This document shows, in pieces, positions 50,437-63,061 of a stretch of DNA of 64,000 nt. Both the position numbers and the translations under genes were made by a program. This stretch comes from Mycobacterium sp. Z3061 (GTDB lineage Bacteria > Actinomycetota > Actinomycetes > Mycobacteriales > Mycobacteriaceae): the NCBI RefSeq assembly GCF_031583025.1, contig NZ_CP134062.1, positions 5,987,234 to 6,051,233 on the forward strand. The letters are read 5' to 3'. Numbering within the stretch: the stretch's first letter is position 1; the number at the start of each line of letters is the position of its first letter. The notes under the pieces are model-generated. The model was given only the letters and a program-made list of their open reading frames with translations. It did no database searches and was not told where the DNA came from.

Positions 50437-51531
50437 TCAGAATCTCGGATGCTGCCCGACGAGCGTCGCGCGTGGGCCTTCCTTTCCACCCTTGCAGATC
50501 GTGCCCAGGACCCAGCAGTCCAGGTGCCGCGCGGTCAGAATCGCCAATGCGCGGTCGGTGTCTTCGGGCGCGACGACGGCGATCATCCCCACGCCCATGT
50601 TGAAAGTCTTCTCCATTTCGGGCCGGGCGACGCGGCCGCGCTGGGCGATCATCGCGAACACCGGTGCGGGCGTCCACGTGCCCCGGTCCACCTCGGCGAC
50701 CAGACCGTGCGGGATGACGCGTTCGAGGTTTCCGGCCAGTCCTCCCCCGGTGACATGGCAGAAGGTGCGGACCTGGGTCTCCGCGGCGAGCGCCAGGCAA
50801 TCCTTCGCGTAGATCCGGGTGGGCTCGAGGAGTTCCTCACCCAGGGTGCGCCCGAACTCCTCGACGTAGCCGGCGAGATTCATCCGGTCGATCTCCAGCA
50901 GCACCGTCCGTGCCAGCGAGTACCCGTTTGAGTGCAGTCCCGAGGACCCCATCCCGATGATGACGTCGCCGGGTTTGACGCGGTCCGGTCCCAGCACGTC
51001 GTCCGCTTCCACGACGCCGACACCGGTGGCCGAGATGTCGTAGTGGTCCGGTTCCATCAGGCCCGGATGCTCGGCGGTCTCCCCACCGAGCAGCGCGCAG
51101 CCGGCGCGCACACAACCCTCGGCGATGCCGCCCACGATCGCCGCGACCCGCTCCGGGACCGTGCGGCCGACGGCGATGTAGTCCTGTAGAAACAGCGGTT
51201 CGGCGCCACAGACGACGAGGTCGTCCACCACCATCGCCACCAGGTCGAGGCCGACGGTGTCGTGCTTGTCCATCGCTTGGGCGACCGCCAGCTTGGTGCC
51301 GACGCCGTCGGTGGAGGCAGCCAGCACCGGTTCGCGGTAGTCGCCGCGGAGCGCGAACAACCCGGCGAAGCCGCCGAGCCCTCCGCGCACCTCGGGTCTG
51401 GTGGCCTTGGTCGCCAGCGGCTTGAACAAGTCGACAGCGCGGTCACCGGCTTCTATGTCCACCCCGGCCGATGCGTAGGTGATGCCCTGGTTGCCCGCGC
51501 CGCGTTTGGCGCTAAGTTCGGGATCCGTCAT
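50437..51531 (-). CDS. purM: Phosphoribosylformylglycinamidine cyclo-ligase PurM
   Basis: A 364-residue enzyme of purine synthesis that closes the imidazole ring to give AIR, using ATP. Clear motifs: LAASTDGVGTKLAVAQ, DLVAMVVDDLVVCGAEPLFL, LLGGETAEHPGL, GMGSSGLHSNGYSL and CHVTGGGLAGNL. It lies 60 bp downstream of purF on the same strand, forming a purF-purM unit as in M. tuberculosis (Rv0808-Rv0809). Confidence 0.97.
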   Translation of the reverse strand: MTDPELSAKRGAGNQGITYASAGVDIEAGDRAVDLFKPLATKATRPEVRGGLGGFAGLFALRGDYREPVLAASTDGVGTKLAVAQAMDKHDTVGLDLVAMVVDDLVVCGAEPLFLQDYIAVGRTVPERVAAIVGGIAEGCVRAGCALLGGETAEHPGLMEPDHYDISATGVGVVEADDVLGPDRVKPGDVIIGMGSSGLHSNGYSLARTVLLEIDRMNLAGYVEEFGRTLGEELLEPTRIYAKDCLALAAETQVRTFCHVTGGGLAGNLERVIPHGLVAEVDRGTWTPAPVFAMIAQRGRVARPEMEKTFNMGVGMIAVVAPEDTDRALAILTARHLDCWVLGTICKGGKEGPRATLVGQHPRF

Positions 51532-51591
51532 CGCGATAAAGGCTACCGGTCCTAGGCACCGCTGGTGACGGTTACCTATGCAGAGCCCGCG

Positions 51592-53127
51592 TCAGCGTCG
51601 GACCGGAACTTCCGGCGCGTCCTGGCCGGCCAGGTCGCCCAGGCCGGCGCCGCGCGCCGCATTGGCCAGCATGTGCTCGATGACGTTCTTGCCCAGAGCG
51701 CTCTCGCTGGGCAGTTCGATCGGGTACGTGCCGTCGAAGCATGCCGTGCACAGCCGCGACGCCGGCTGCTCGGTGGCCGCAATCAGGCCGCGCAGCGAGA
51801 TGTACCCGAGCGTGTCGGCGTTGATGGCGTGCCGCACGGCCTCGAGCATCTCCCCCTCGTCCTCGACGGCGTTGGCGATCAACTCGGCCGGCGACGGGAA
51901 GTCGATGCCGTAGAAACAGGGCCACTTGACCGGCGGCGACGCGATACGGACGTGCACCTCGACAGCGCCGGCCTCACGCAACATGCGCACCAGCGCGCGC
52001 TGGGTGTTGCCACGGACGATCGAGTCGTCGACGACGATGAGCCGCTTGCCGCGGATCACCTCTTTGAGCGGATTCAGCTTGAGCCGGATGCCGAGCTGAC
52101 GGATGGTCTGGGACGGCTGGATGAAGGTGCGCCCGACGTAGGCGTTCTTCATCAGGCCCTGCCCGTACGGGATGCCGGATTCCTGCGCGTACCCAACCGC
52201 AGCCGGGGTGCCGGACTCCGGGACCCCGATGACCAGGTCGGCGTCGACCGCGCATTCGCGGGCCAGCTGGCGACCGATGTCCAGCCGGGCACCGTGAATC
52301 GACCGGCCGCCGATGGTGCTGTCCGGGCGCGCCAGGTAGACGTACTCGAAGATGCACCCCTTCGGCGTGGGGTTGGCGAAGCGGGTGGACCGCACTCCGT
52401 CGGCGTCGATCGCAAGCAGCTCACCAGGCTCGATGTCCCGGACGAACGACGCACCGACGATGTCCAGAGCAGCGGTTTCCGACGCCACCACCCAGCCGCG
52501 ATCCAGCCGTCCCAGCGACAGCGGCCGCACCCCGTGCGGGTCGCGGCACGCGTACAGCGTGTTCTCGTCCATGAACGTCAGGCAGAACGCGCCGCGCACG
52601 GTCGGCAGCAGTTCCAGCGCCGCCTGCTCGAGGCTGGAGTCGGCCGCTCCATGGGCCAACAGTGCACCAAGAATGTCGGAGTCCGTGGTCGCCGGGGCGG
52701 GTGCCCGCTTCGCGATCAGCCCCTCGTCCCGGGCACGCGCCATAAGTTCGGCGGCGTTGACGAGATTTCCGTTGTGCCCCAACGCAACCCCGGTGCCAGC
52801 GGCGGTATTGCGGAAGACCGGCTGGGCGTTCTCCCAGGTGGTGTCGCCGGAGGTGGAGTAACGGCAGTGCCCGATGGCGACGTGGCCCTCCATGGCGGCC
52901 AGCGTCTGCTCGTCGAACACCTGACTGACCAGACCGAGGTCCTTGAAAACCAGCACCTGGGATCCGTCGGCCACGGCGATGCCCGCGGCTTCCTGGCCGC
53001 GGTGCTGCAAGGCGTACAGGCCGTAGTAGGTGAGTTTGGCGACGTCTTCACCGGGGGCCCAGACCCCGAATACGCCACACTCTTCACGAGGCGAACTGAA
53101 GTCTTCTTCGGGCTGCTGCGCGGTCAC
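51592..53127 (-). CDS. purF: Amidophosphoribosyltransferase PurF
   Basis: A 511-residue enzyme that makes phosphoribosylamine from PRPP and glutamine, the committed step of purine synthesis. A short propeptide precedes the nucleophile Cys of EECGVFGVWAPGE. The Ntn domain (LQHRGQEAAGIAV, GHCRYSTSGDT) is followed by the PRPP loop LIVVDDSIVRGNT and a C-terminal Cys pair (RLCTACFDGTYP). GTG 53127 is the start. It is followed by purM and preceded by the SCP-like gene on the same strand. Confidence 0.97.
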   Translation of the reverse strand: MTAQQPEEDFSSPREECGVFGVWAPGEDVAKLTYYGLYALQHRGQEAAGIAVADGSQVLVFKDLGLVSQVFDEQTLAAMEGHVAIGHCRYSTSGDTTWENAQPVFRNTAAGTGVALGHNGNLVNAAELMARARDEGLIAKRAPAPATTDSDILGALLAHGAADSSLEQAALELLPTVRGAFCLTFMDENTLYACRDPHGVRPLSLGRLDRGWVVASETAALDIVGASFVRDIEPGELLAIDADGVRSTRFANPTPKGCIFEYVYLARPDSTIGGRSIHGARLDIGRQLARECAVDADLVIGVPESGTPAAVGYAQESGIPYGQGLMKNAYVGRTFIQPSQTIRQLGIRLKLNPLKEVIRGKRLIVVDDSIVRGNTQRALVRMLREAGAVEVHVRIASPPVKWPCFYGIDFPSPAELIANAVEDEGEMLEAVRHAINADTLGYISLRGLIAATEQPASRLCTACFDGTYPIELPSESALGKNVIEHMLANAARGAGLGDLAGQDAPEVPVRR

Positions 53128-53264
53128 GGTGTGGCGGCTCCCTAGGGCGCGGTTGGTGACGCTACGGAGTCTACGGGCACCGCGGGCCGGCCGCGCAATG
53201 CCGAACCGCGTGTTGCGCCGGGCAGAATCGGCGTGTCGCGCACGTAACTCCAGGTCAATAGAGG

Positions 53265-53657
53265 TCAGGGCGCTAAACGCAACAACGGCAGCCAGTGTTC
53301 TATTTCACAGGCGCGCGAGCCCGAGAGCGACAGCGCGCCACTGGCCGACGCGTCGCTGAACCCCATCAGTCCCGTTGCCACCAACAGCCACGTGCGCGGG
53401 TCGGTTTCCACCACGTTGGGCGGCGTCCCACGGGTGTGCCGCGGACCGGACACGCACTGGACGGCGACGAACGGCGGGATCCGCACTTCCACGCTGGCGC
53501 CGGGGGCCAGGTCGGCGAGGGTGCGCGCGGTGAGCCGGACGGCGCCCGCCAGAGCGGCCCGGTCGGGTGCCGGAACGGTTTCGTCACGCAACCAGTCCGC
53601 GATAACCGACACGGCCTGCCGTGTCTTTGCCGGATCGGCTTTCGGACGGGCGACCAT
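53265..53657 (-). CDS. Sterol-carrier-family / bacterial SCP-like protein (Rv0807-like)
   Basis: A 130-residue protein found next to purF in mycobacteria (Rv0807). The segments VRLTARTLADLAPGASVEVR and RTWLLVATGLMGFSDASASG suggest an SCP-like fold, with a conserved GxSRACEIEHWLPLL end. It resembles proteins annotated as bacterial sterol carrier orthologues, yet its function is unknown. Its ATG at 53657 lies only 19 bp from the divergent MCE gene start, so the promoters must overlap. Confidence 0.75.
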   Translation of the reverse strand: MVARPKADPAKTRQAVSVIADWLRDETVPAPDRAALAGAVRLTARTLADLAPGASVEVRIPPFVAVQCVSGPRHTRGTPPNVVETDPRTWLLVATGLMGFSDASASGALSLSGSRACEIEHWLPLLRLAP

Positions 53658-53676
53658 ACCTTAGGGTCTCAGAATC

Positions 53677-54891
53677 ATGGAGCGTCGTCGTTCGGGCGCG
53701 CGGCCACCCTACCGAACCATCGGTCTTGTCGCGCTGGTGGCGCTGACGCTCGTCCTGGGCGCGCTCTATTGGCAGTTCCGCGGGAACTTCACCCCGATGA
53801 CGAAGCTGACGATGGTCGCCCCGCGCGCAGGCCTGGTGATGGACCCCGGCGCGAAGGTCACCTACAACGGCGTCCAGATCGGCCGGGTGGCCGAGATCTC
53901 CGAAATCACCCGCGACGGCGTCCCGGCGGCCCAGTTCGTCCTCGACATCTTCCCGAGGTACATCCCGCAGATCCCGGCGAATGTGGCCGCCGAGATCAAG
54001 GCCACCACCGTGTTCGGCAACAAGTACGTGTCGCTCAGCTCACCGAAAATAATTGCGCCGCAACATATCACGCCAGCAGTCGTGATCGACGCGACCCAGG
54101 TGACCACCGAATTCAACACGCTGTTCCAGACTTTGACCGCGATCGCGGAGAAGGTCGACCCGGTGAAACTCAACCTGACGCTGAGCGCGGCCGGTCTGGC
54201 GCTGACCGGCCTTGGCGACAAGTTCGGCGCCTCGTTGACCAACGGAAACGCGATCCTGGACGACCTGAACCCGCGGTTGCCCGCGGCCCGCGTGGACGTA
54301 CAGCGGCTGGCGGCCCTCGGTGACGTCTACGCCGACGCCGCGCCGGACCTGCTGGCGGCGCTCGATGCGGCGACGACCACGGCGCGCACCCTCAGCCAGC
54401 AGCGCACCGACCTCGATGCCGCACTGCTCGCGGCGGCCGGGTTCGCGGCCACCGCGACGCCGGTGTTCGAGCGGTCGGGGCCCTACCTCGCACGCGGGGC
54501 CGCCGATCTTCTTCCCACGGCCCAGCTGCTCGATGAGTACAGCCCGCAGATCGCGTGCACCATCCGCAACTATGACGAGGTGGCGCCCAGAATCCGAAAC
54601 GCACTGGGCTTCAACGGCTATGCGCTCGGAGCGACATCGTCGGGCGCGATTTCCGGGGCACCTAATCCGTATATCTGGCCGGAGAATCTGCCCCGGATCA
54701 ACACCAGGGGTGGCCCCGGCGGGAAACCGGGTTGCTGGCAGAAGATCACCAGGGATTTGTGGCCCGCTCCGTATCTGGTGATGGACGCCGGCTACGACCT
54801 GGCGCCGTACAACCATTTCGAGCTGGGTTCACCGATGTTTCTCGATTACGTGTGGGGCCGGCAAATCGGTGACTACACAATCAATCCATGA
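53677..54891 (+). CDS. Orphan MCE (MlaD/MceA-like) family protein
   Basis: A 404-residue protein with a membrane anchor at about residues 14-32 (IGLVALVALTLVLGALYW) and an MlaD domain near 40-120 (MVAPRAGLVMDPGAKVTYNG, IGRVAEI, VFGNKYVSLSSP). A long helical needle region (LDAATTTARTLSQQRTDLDA) and a Gly/Pro-rich tail follow, as in MceA proteins. MCE proteins form hexameric tunnels for lipid import, normally encoded with YrbE permeases and five sister genes; none is here. It lies between the SCP-like gene and cpsY. Confidence 0.9.
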   Translation: MERRRSGARPPYRTIGLVALVALTLVLGALYWQFRGNFTPMTKLTMVAPRAGLVMDPGAKVTYNGVQIGRVAEISEITRDGVPAAQFVLDIFPRYIPQIPANVAAEIKATTVFGNKYVSLSSPKIIAPQHITPAVVIDATQVTTEFNTLFQTLTAIAEKVDPVKLNLTLSAAGLALTGLGDKFGASLTNGNAILDDLNPRLPAARVDVQRLAALGDVYADAAPDLLAALDAATTTARTLSQQRTDLDAALLAAAGFAATATPVFERSGPYLARGAADLLPTAQLLDEYSPQIACTIRNYDEVAPRIRNALGFNGYALGATSSGAISGAPNPYIWPENLPRINTRGGPGGKPGCWQKITRDLWPAPYLVMDAGYDLAPYNHFELGSPMFLDYVWGRQIGDYTINP

Positions 54892-55208
54892 GCTCGAGAC
54901 TCCGAGCCAGTTGCGAAACGACATCGGCCGAGCGACTTTCACCGGGTCGTGCGCCCGGCAGGACGCGGGAGTCAACGTCTTCGCGGACCACCAGAATCAG
55001 GTACACTTCATAGTGACTGGAATCTTTCCAGGAACTGAACATTCTATGACGCCGGTGTAACCCCGGGATTAAGTGTGGATTTCAGTTTCTGAATTAAATC
55101 GACTGTCCTGCAACAGTTCTCGACGTCGCCCTGCTCCAACGCGCGCCCACGCATGAAGTATGAAATTCTCCGGTTGCTGTGGTCACTTCAAGCTGAGGCG
55201 GTGTTCCG
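54892..55208. other. 317 bp non-coding stretch between the MCE gene and cpsY
   Basis: I see no credible gene. The composition is noticeably more A/T-rich than its surroundings, with CTGGAA-TCT-TTCCAG as a perfect small inverted repeat at 55017-55031. It probably holds the cpsY promoter and may mark a junction of transferred DNA. Confidence 0.45.
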
Positions 55209-56807
55209 ATGCCCAATATCTTTTCACGCGAGGGTAGCCATCCTGCCCAGCGCTCGTTGAGCCCGATCATCGTGACCCGGCGCGGCAAGATCGCCCGGAT
55301 GGAATCGAGCCTGACGCCCCATGAAGCACAGATCGAGGACCTGATCTTTCTTCGGAAGACCTTGAATCGGGCCGATATTCCCTACCTGCTGCTCCGCAAT
55401 CACCGGGACCGCCCAGTTCTCGCCGTCGATATCCGACTGCGCTCCAACGTAGAGCGGGCACTCGCGACCGCCTGCGCTACCGAACCGATGTACGCCAAAA
55501 CTGCTGATGCAGTTGATGTTTCCCCTTCCTTGCTGGCCGACGGCCACTTGTCCGCGGCGCCGGACCCGCGCATCCTGCGGTTGTACCGGCGTCGAATCGC
55601 ACCAGGTGGATTGCGCTACGGCCCCGCATTCGGTGTCGATCTGCAGTTCTGGGTCTTTCAGGAGACCGTGATCGAATGCCCGGTCGAGAACTCCTTGACC
55701 CGCAGACACCTGCCGCGGGCCGAAGTCACCCCGGCAACCGTCAAACTCTTCGGTTACAAGTGGCCGACTCTGGAAGGCATGTTCGCCCCACACGCCAGTG
55801 ACGTCACCTTCGATATCGACCTGGTGTTCTCGTGGGTCGACGGCAGCGACCCGGAATTCCGGGCCCGGCGGGCCGCACAGCTGTCCGGCCATGTGGTCGG
55901 GGAAGGCGACGACGCCGACGCCCGTATCCGTCAGATCGACGAACTGAAATACGCCCTGCGTTCGGTGAATATGTTCGCCCCGTGGATCCGTCGAATCTTC
56001 ATCGCGACCGATTCGGCGCCGCCGGCATGGTTGGCCGAGCACCCCAAGATTACGATTGTGCCGGCCGTCGAGCACTTCTCGGATCCGGCTGCGCTACCCA
56101 CGTATAACTCGCATGCGGTGGAAAGCCAACTGCACAACATTCCCGACCTGAGCGAGCATTTCCTGTACTCCAACGATGACATGTTCTTCGGACGGCCACT
56201 GAAGGCCAGCATGTTCTTCTCCCCCGGCGGCGTCAGCAGATTCATCGAAGCCAACACCCGGATCGGACTGGGCATCAACGACACCTCCCGAAGCGGCTTC
56301 GAGAACGCCGCCAGGGTCAACCGACAACTACTGTTCGAACGGTTCGGGCAGATCATCACCCGCCATCTCGAGCACACTGCCGCCCCGCTGCGAAAAAGCG
56401 TGTTGCTGGAGATGGAACGGGAATTTCCTGAAGACTTCGCCCGGACTCAGGCCAGCACGTTTCGCTCCTGCACCGATATCTCGGTGACCAATTCGTTCTA
56501 TCACTACTACGCACTGATGACCGGACGCGCCGTACAGCAGGAGAAGGCCAGAGTCCGGTATGTGAACACCACGACACAGGCCGGACTGGGGTTACTGCCC
56601 GAGTTGCGCAAGAATCGCCGATACGATTTCTTCTGCCTCAACGACAGCAGTTTTCCCGAAGTCTCCGCGGCCGAGCGCACCAAACAGGTTGTCAACTTCC
56701 TGGAGCGGTACTTCCCGATCCCCGCGCCCTGGGAGAAGGTCGCCGCTGACGTCAGTCGGCCTGATTTCGCGGTGCCGTCGACGTCAGCACCATCGGAGGG
56801 TGGGTGA
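55209..56807 (+). CDS. cpsY: Stealth-family sugar-phosphate transferase (CpsY-like)
   Basis: A 532-residue protein with the conserved Stealth regions: CR1 [19 protein letters not shown]2 [22 protein letters not shown]3 [18 protein letters not shown] and a C-terminal CR4-like part. Stealth proteins are hexose-1-phosphate transferases for capsule polysaccharides; mycobacterial CpsY (Rv0806c) is the neighbour-matched homologue. ATG 55209 follows GAGGCGG. The last 56 bp overlap the 3' end of the convergent phosphodiesterase gene. Confidence 0.93.
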   Translation: MPNIFSREGSHPAQRSLSPIIVTRRGKIARMESSLTPHEAQIEDLIFLRKTLNRADIPYLLLRNHRDRPVLAVDIRLRSNVERALATACATEPMYAKTADAVDVSPSLLADGHLSAAPDPRILRLYRRRIAPGGLRYGPAFGVDLQFWVFQETVIECPVENSLTRRHLPRAEVTPATVKLFGYKWPTLEGMFAPHASDVTFDIDLVFSWVDGSDPEFRARRAAQLSGHVVGEGDDADARIRQIDELKYALRSVNMFAPWIRRIFIATDSAPPAWLAEHPKITIVPAVEHFSDPAALPTYNSHAVESQLHNIPDLSEHFLYSNDDMFFGRPLKASMFFSPGGVSRFIEANTRIGLGINDTSRSGFENAARVNRQLLFERFGQIITRHLEHTAAPLRKSVLLEMEREFPEDFARTQASTFRSCTDISVTNSFYHYYALMTGRAVQQEKARVRYVNTTTQAGLGLLPELRKNRRYDFFCLNDSSFPEVSAAERTKQVVNFLERYFPIPAPWEKVAADVSRPDFAVPSTSAPSEGG

Positions 56808-57711
56808 AGAGGGAATCGCGCCGCGACGACCGCTCGATGAAGATGCCCGCCTCGGCGATGTTGCGTTGCGCCTGACCGGGAGAGACGAACGTGCCTACGG
56901 TGTTGCCGCCACCCAGCGGAATCACGGAGTGCACAACGGTTTCCGGGTAGATATGCACCAGGTTGCAGGCCTGGGCCCCGTCCCTGCCGCGCGTTCCGCC
57001 GACGGCGACCGTGAGGTCCTGGGTGTAGCAGGTAGCGGAGGCGACCGACACCGGGATCCCGACGAAGGTGGCGTTCGTCGAGTAGTGCAGGTGACCGGCC
57101 AGGATGGCGCGAACGTCGCTGCCCTTCAGCACCCGCCCCAGCGGGGCCTGGTCGCGCAGCTCCACGGTGACGGCCATGTCCAGCACGCTGGGGATCGGTG
57201 GATGGTGCAGGGCCAGTATGGTGCCATCGGGGGCGGGTGTGGCTAATTCCTTTGCGAGCCAATCTAATTGAGCAGGACGGAGCTCGCCGTGGTGGTACCC
57301 GGGCACCGACGTGTCCAGCGTGATGATGCGCAGCCCGTCGACGCTGCGCACCTGGTCCAGCGGCGCCATGGACGGCACTTCGTCCAGCAGCAGGCGCCGG
57401 AGCTCGGCCCGGTCGTCGTGGTTTCCCATCACCCAGATGAGTTCGGCGCCCAGATCGGCCGCGAACGGCTCGACCAGGTCGCGGAGCTTGCGGTACGCGG
57501 CGGGCTCACCCTTGTCGGCCAGATCACCGGTGAAGACGATCGCGTCGGGGCGCACCCCGGAATGGTTCAGCTGCCCGAGCAGCTCACCCAGCCGGCCGTC
57601 GGCATCCACGTCACCGTAGAGCGGACCGTCCCCACCGACGAGGTGGGTGTCGCTGATGTGCAGGAGTACATAATCCGGCCGCGGGTGCTCCGCGGCCCTG
57701 AGTCTGTGCAC
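56752..57711 (-). CDS. Class III cyclic nucleotide phosphodiesterase (Rv0805-like)
   Basis: A 319-residue metallophosphoesterase. All metal motifs are present: HISDTHL (D-x-H), FTGDLAD (G-D), VMGNHDDR (G-N-H-D), LALHHPP and LAGHLHYS (G-H-x-H). Rv0805 hydrolyses 2',3'- and 3',5'-cyclic nucleotides and binds the cell envelope. I chose GTG 57711, which matches the Rv0805 start ([15 protein letters not shown]) and has AGAAGGCGG upstream; the frame is open to 57747. Its 3' end overlaps cpsY by 56 bp. Confidence 0.94.
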   Translation of the reverse strand: MHRLRAAEHPRPDYVLLHISDTHLVGGDGPLYGDVDADGRLGELLGQLNHSGVRPDAIVFTGDLADKGEPAAYRKLRDLVEPFAADLGAELIWVMGNHDDRAELRRLLLDEVPSMAPLDQVRSVDGLRIITLDTSVPGYHHGELRPAQLDWLAKELATPAPDGTILALHHPPIPSVLDMAVTVELRDQAPLGRVLKGSDVRAILAGHLHYSTNATFVGIPVSVASATCYTQDLTVAVGGTRGRDGAQACNLVHIYPETVVHSVIPLGGGNTVGTFVSPGQAQRNIAEAGIFIERSSRRDSLFTHPPMVLTSTAPRNQAD

Positions 57712-57768
57712 CGCCGGTGCCGCCTTCTCTAGCTGGGGATTTAACAAGCAATTAACAAGTGTAGGGCG

Positions 57769-58374
57769 TCAGCCGCCAGATCGCGCGCCATGTGAGCTGT
57801 TCCACTGCCGGCGCTGCACGGCGACCGCCGCCGCCGCGGCCGCCTCGTTGATGGCAAGGTGCACCAGGATCGGCGCCACCAGACTCCTGCTGCGCTCGGC
57901 CAACCAGCCGAACACCCAGCCGGCCAAGCCGGTGACCACCGCGATCGGCAGCAGCGGCTCACCCAGCGCGCGTGCGTCGGCGACGTGTGACAGACCGAAC
58001 GCGCCGGCCTGCAGTAACCGTCCGCCGGTGACGCCGAAACCCTCGGCGGCCGTGCGGCCCAGCGCGCCACGAAAGGCGGCCTCCTCGGCCCATACCGTGC
58101 CGACCGGTATCTGCCAGCCCAGCCAGCCCGGTATCGACGCGGGCAGTTCGCGCGCTGACATCGACAGGCGCACCTTGGGCACCGGCGTCGTCGCCAAGAT
58201 GGTGACCGTCACCAGTGCCGCTGCCGTCGAGCCCAGTCGCAGTCCGGTCCAGACCTGTGGTGGGCGGAATCCCAACGGCGCGCGGGTCGTCAACACCAGC
58301 AGGCTGCCGGCGGCGGCCTGCACCGGCGTCCGGTACGCCGGCGGTAGCCGCGGACTGACGAAGCTCCAGCCCAC
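57769..58374 (-). CDS. CPBP-family intramembrane protease (Rv0804-like)
   Basis: A 201-residue membrane protein of the CAAX-protease/bacteriocin-processing family. The motifs are WAEEAAFRGAL (E-E-x3-R), FGLSHVADA (H) and LVHLAINEA (H-x3-N), set among about five hydrophobic helices. Members cleave prenylated proteins or process peptides; the role in mycobacteria is unknown. The GTG at 58374 gives a first helix that begins abruptly, so the true start may lie slightly upstream, overlapping the purL end. It follows purL on the same strand. Confidence 0.82.
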   Translation of the reverse strand: MGWSFVSPRLPPAYRTPVQAAAGSLLVLTTRAPLGFRPPQVWTGLRLGSTAAALVTVTILATTPVPKVRLSMSARELPASIPGWLGWQIPVGTVWAEEAAFRGALGRTAAEGFGVTGGRLLQAGAFGLSHVADARALGEPLLPIAVVTGLAGWVFGWLAERSRSLVAPILVHLAINEAAAAAAVAVQRRQWNSSHGARSGG

Positions 58375-58406
58375 CAGAGCGGCCGCCAGACCCAGTGCGC
58401 GAAGTC

Positions 58407-61741
<3,335 letters not shown>

Positions 61742-61751
61742 AGGCTCGACA

Positions 61752-63017
61752 CTATGCCTGCGGCGCGAGAAACGCCTGCAGGGCGGCCGCGTACGCACCG
61801 ACATCGTGCGCGCCCATCAACTCCCGCGCCGAATGCATGGCGAGTTGCGGAGCGCCGACGTCCACCGTCGGAATGCCGGTGCGCGCCGAGGCCATCGGTC
61901 CGATCGTCGACCCGCAGGGCAGGTCGGCCCGATGTTCGTAGCGTTGCAGCGGCACCCCCGCCTGCTCGCAGGCCAGGGCGAACGCCGCGGCGGTGCGTCC
62001 GTCGGTGGCGTACCGCAGGTTGGGGTGAACTTTGAGCACCGGGCCTCCGTTGACCGCGATCTGGTGACCCGGTTCGTGGCGTTCCGGATAGTTGGGGTGC
62101 GTGGCGTGCGCCATGTCGGCCGACGCCAGCAACGAGGCGGGCAACAACCTCAGAAAGTCCTCGCGGTTGCCGCCGGCGGTCAGCACGATCCGTTCCAGAA
62201 CGGTGCCCAACAGGTTGGATTGCGCGCCGTGGTCGGATGTCGAGCCGACCTCCTCGTGATCGAACAGCACCAGCACCGGCAGGAATTCGGTGGGCGCCGC
62301 GTCCAGGGCGAGCAGCGCTTCCAGTCCCGCGTAGCAGCTCGCCTGGTTGTCCAGCCGCGGAGCGCTCAGCAGGCTGCCGTCGGCGCCGACCACCGTCGAA
62401 GGCGTCAGGTCGTGCGTCATCAGGTCGGCGGACAGCACATCGTCGCCCGCCACTCCGGCCGCTTCGGCGACGTACCCGACGAACGACTCGGCCACGCTAC
62501 CCACGCCCCAGACCGCGTTGAGGTGTCGCTGCGGATCCAGCGCGAGCGACTTGCGATCCTCCGCCAGATGGATGGCCAGCTGCGGAACCCGCAGGATTGG
62601 CTGGTCGATCCGGACCAGCCGATGACTCACCCCGCTGCCGTCCCGCACTGAAAGCCGCCCGCTGATGCCGAGGTCGCGGTCCAGCCAGGAGTTCAGCCAG
62701 GCGCCGCCGTAGGGCTCCAGCGCCACCACCTTCCAGCCGGCCACACAGCGGTCCGGGTGTTGCTTGACGCGCAGGTTCGGGCTGTCGGTGTGCGCGCCGA
62801 CGATCCGGAACGGGGTGAGACCGGCGCTCCCGCTCCAGGCGACCAGCGATCCGGCGCGCAGGATGAAGTGGCGCCCGGGTTGCTCCGGCCAACGATCGAA
62901 CTCGCTGAGTTCGGTGTAGCCGGCGTCGCGCAACCGGGCGGCCGCCGTGGCGCACGCGTGAAACGGCGACGGGGACGCATCAATGAATTCACCCAGGCCC
63001 GGGGCGGTGGCCACCAT
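61752..63017 (-). CDS. pepC: M18-family aspartyl aminopeptidase (Rv0800 PepC/ApeB-like)
   Basis: A 421-residue zinc aminopeptidase. Ligands are visible in [13 protein letters not shown] (His), [20 protein letters not shown] (Asp, Glu-Glu) and [20 protein letters not shown], with the late [17 protein letters not shown] (His). M18 enzymes remove N-terminal Asp or Glu and are large dodecamers. The annotation pepC for Rv0800 is historical. It is divergent from the DyP gene (44 bp between starts) and followed by the VOC gene. Confidence 0.94.
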   Translation of the reverse strand: MVATAPGLGEFIDASPSPFHACATAAARLRDAGYTELSEFDRWPEQPGRHFILRAGSLVAWSGSAGLTPFRIVGAHTDSPNLRVKQHPDRCVAGWKVVALEPYGGAWLNSWLDRDLGISGRLSVRDGSGVSHRLVRIDQPILRVPQLAIHLAEDRKSLALDPQRHLNAVWGVGSVAESFVGYVAEAAGVAGDDVLSADLMTHDLTPSTVVGADGSLLSAPRLDNQASCYAGLEALLALDAAPTEFLPVLVLFDHEEVGSTSDHGAQSNLLGTVLERIVLTAGGNREDFLRLLPASLLASADMAHATHPNYPERHEPGHQIAVNGGPVLKVHPNLRYATDGRTAAAFALACEQAGVPLQRYEHRADLPCGSTIGPMASARTGIPTVDVGAPQLAMHSARELMGAHDVGAYAAALQAFLAPQA

Positions 63018-63061
63018 ATAGCCAGGTTAAGCACCGTCCCCTTCGCCGGGGCGTTAGGGTC

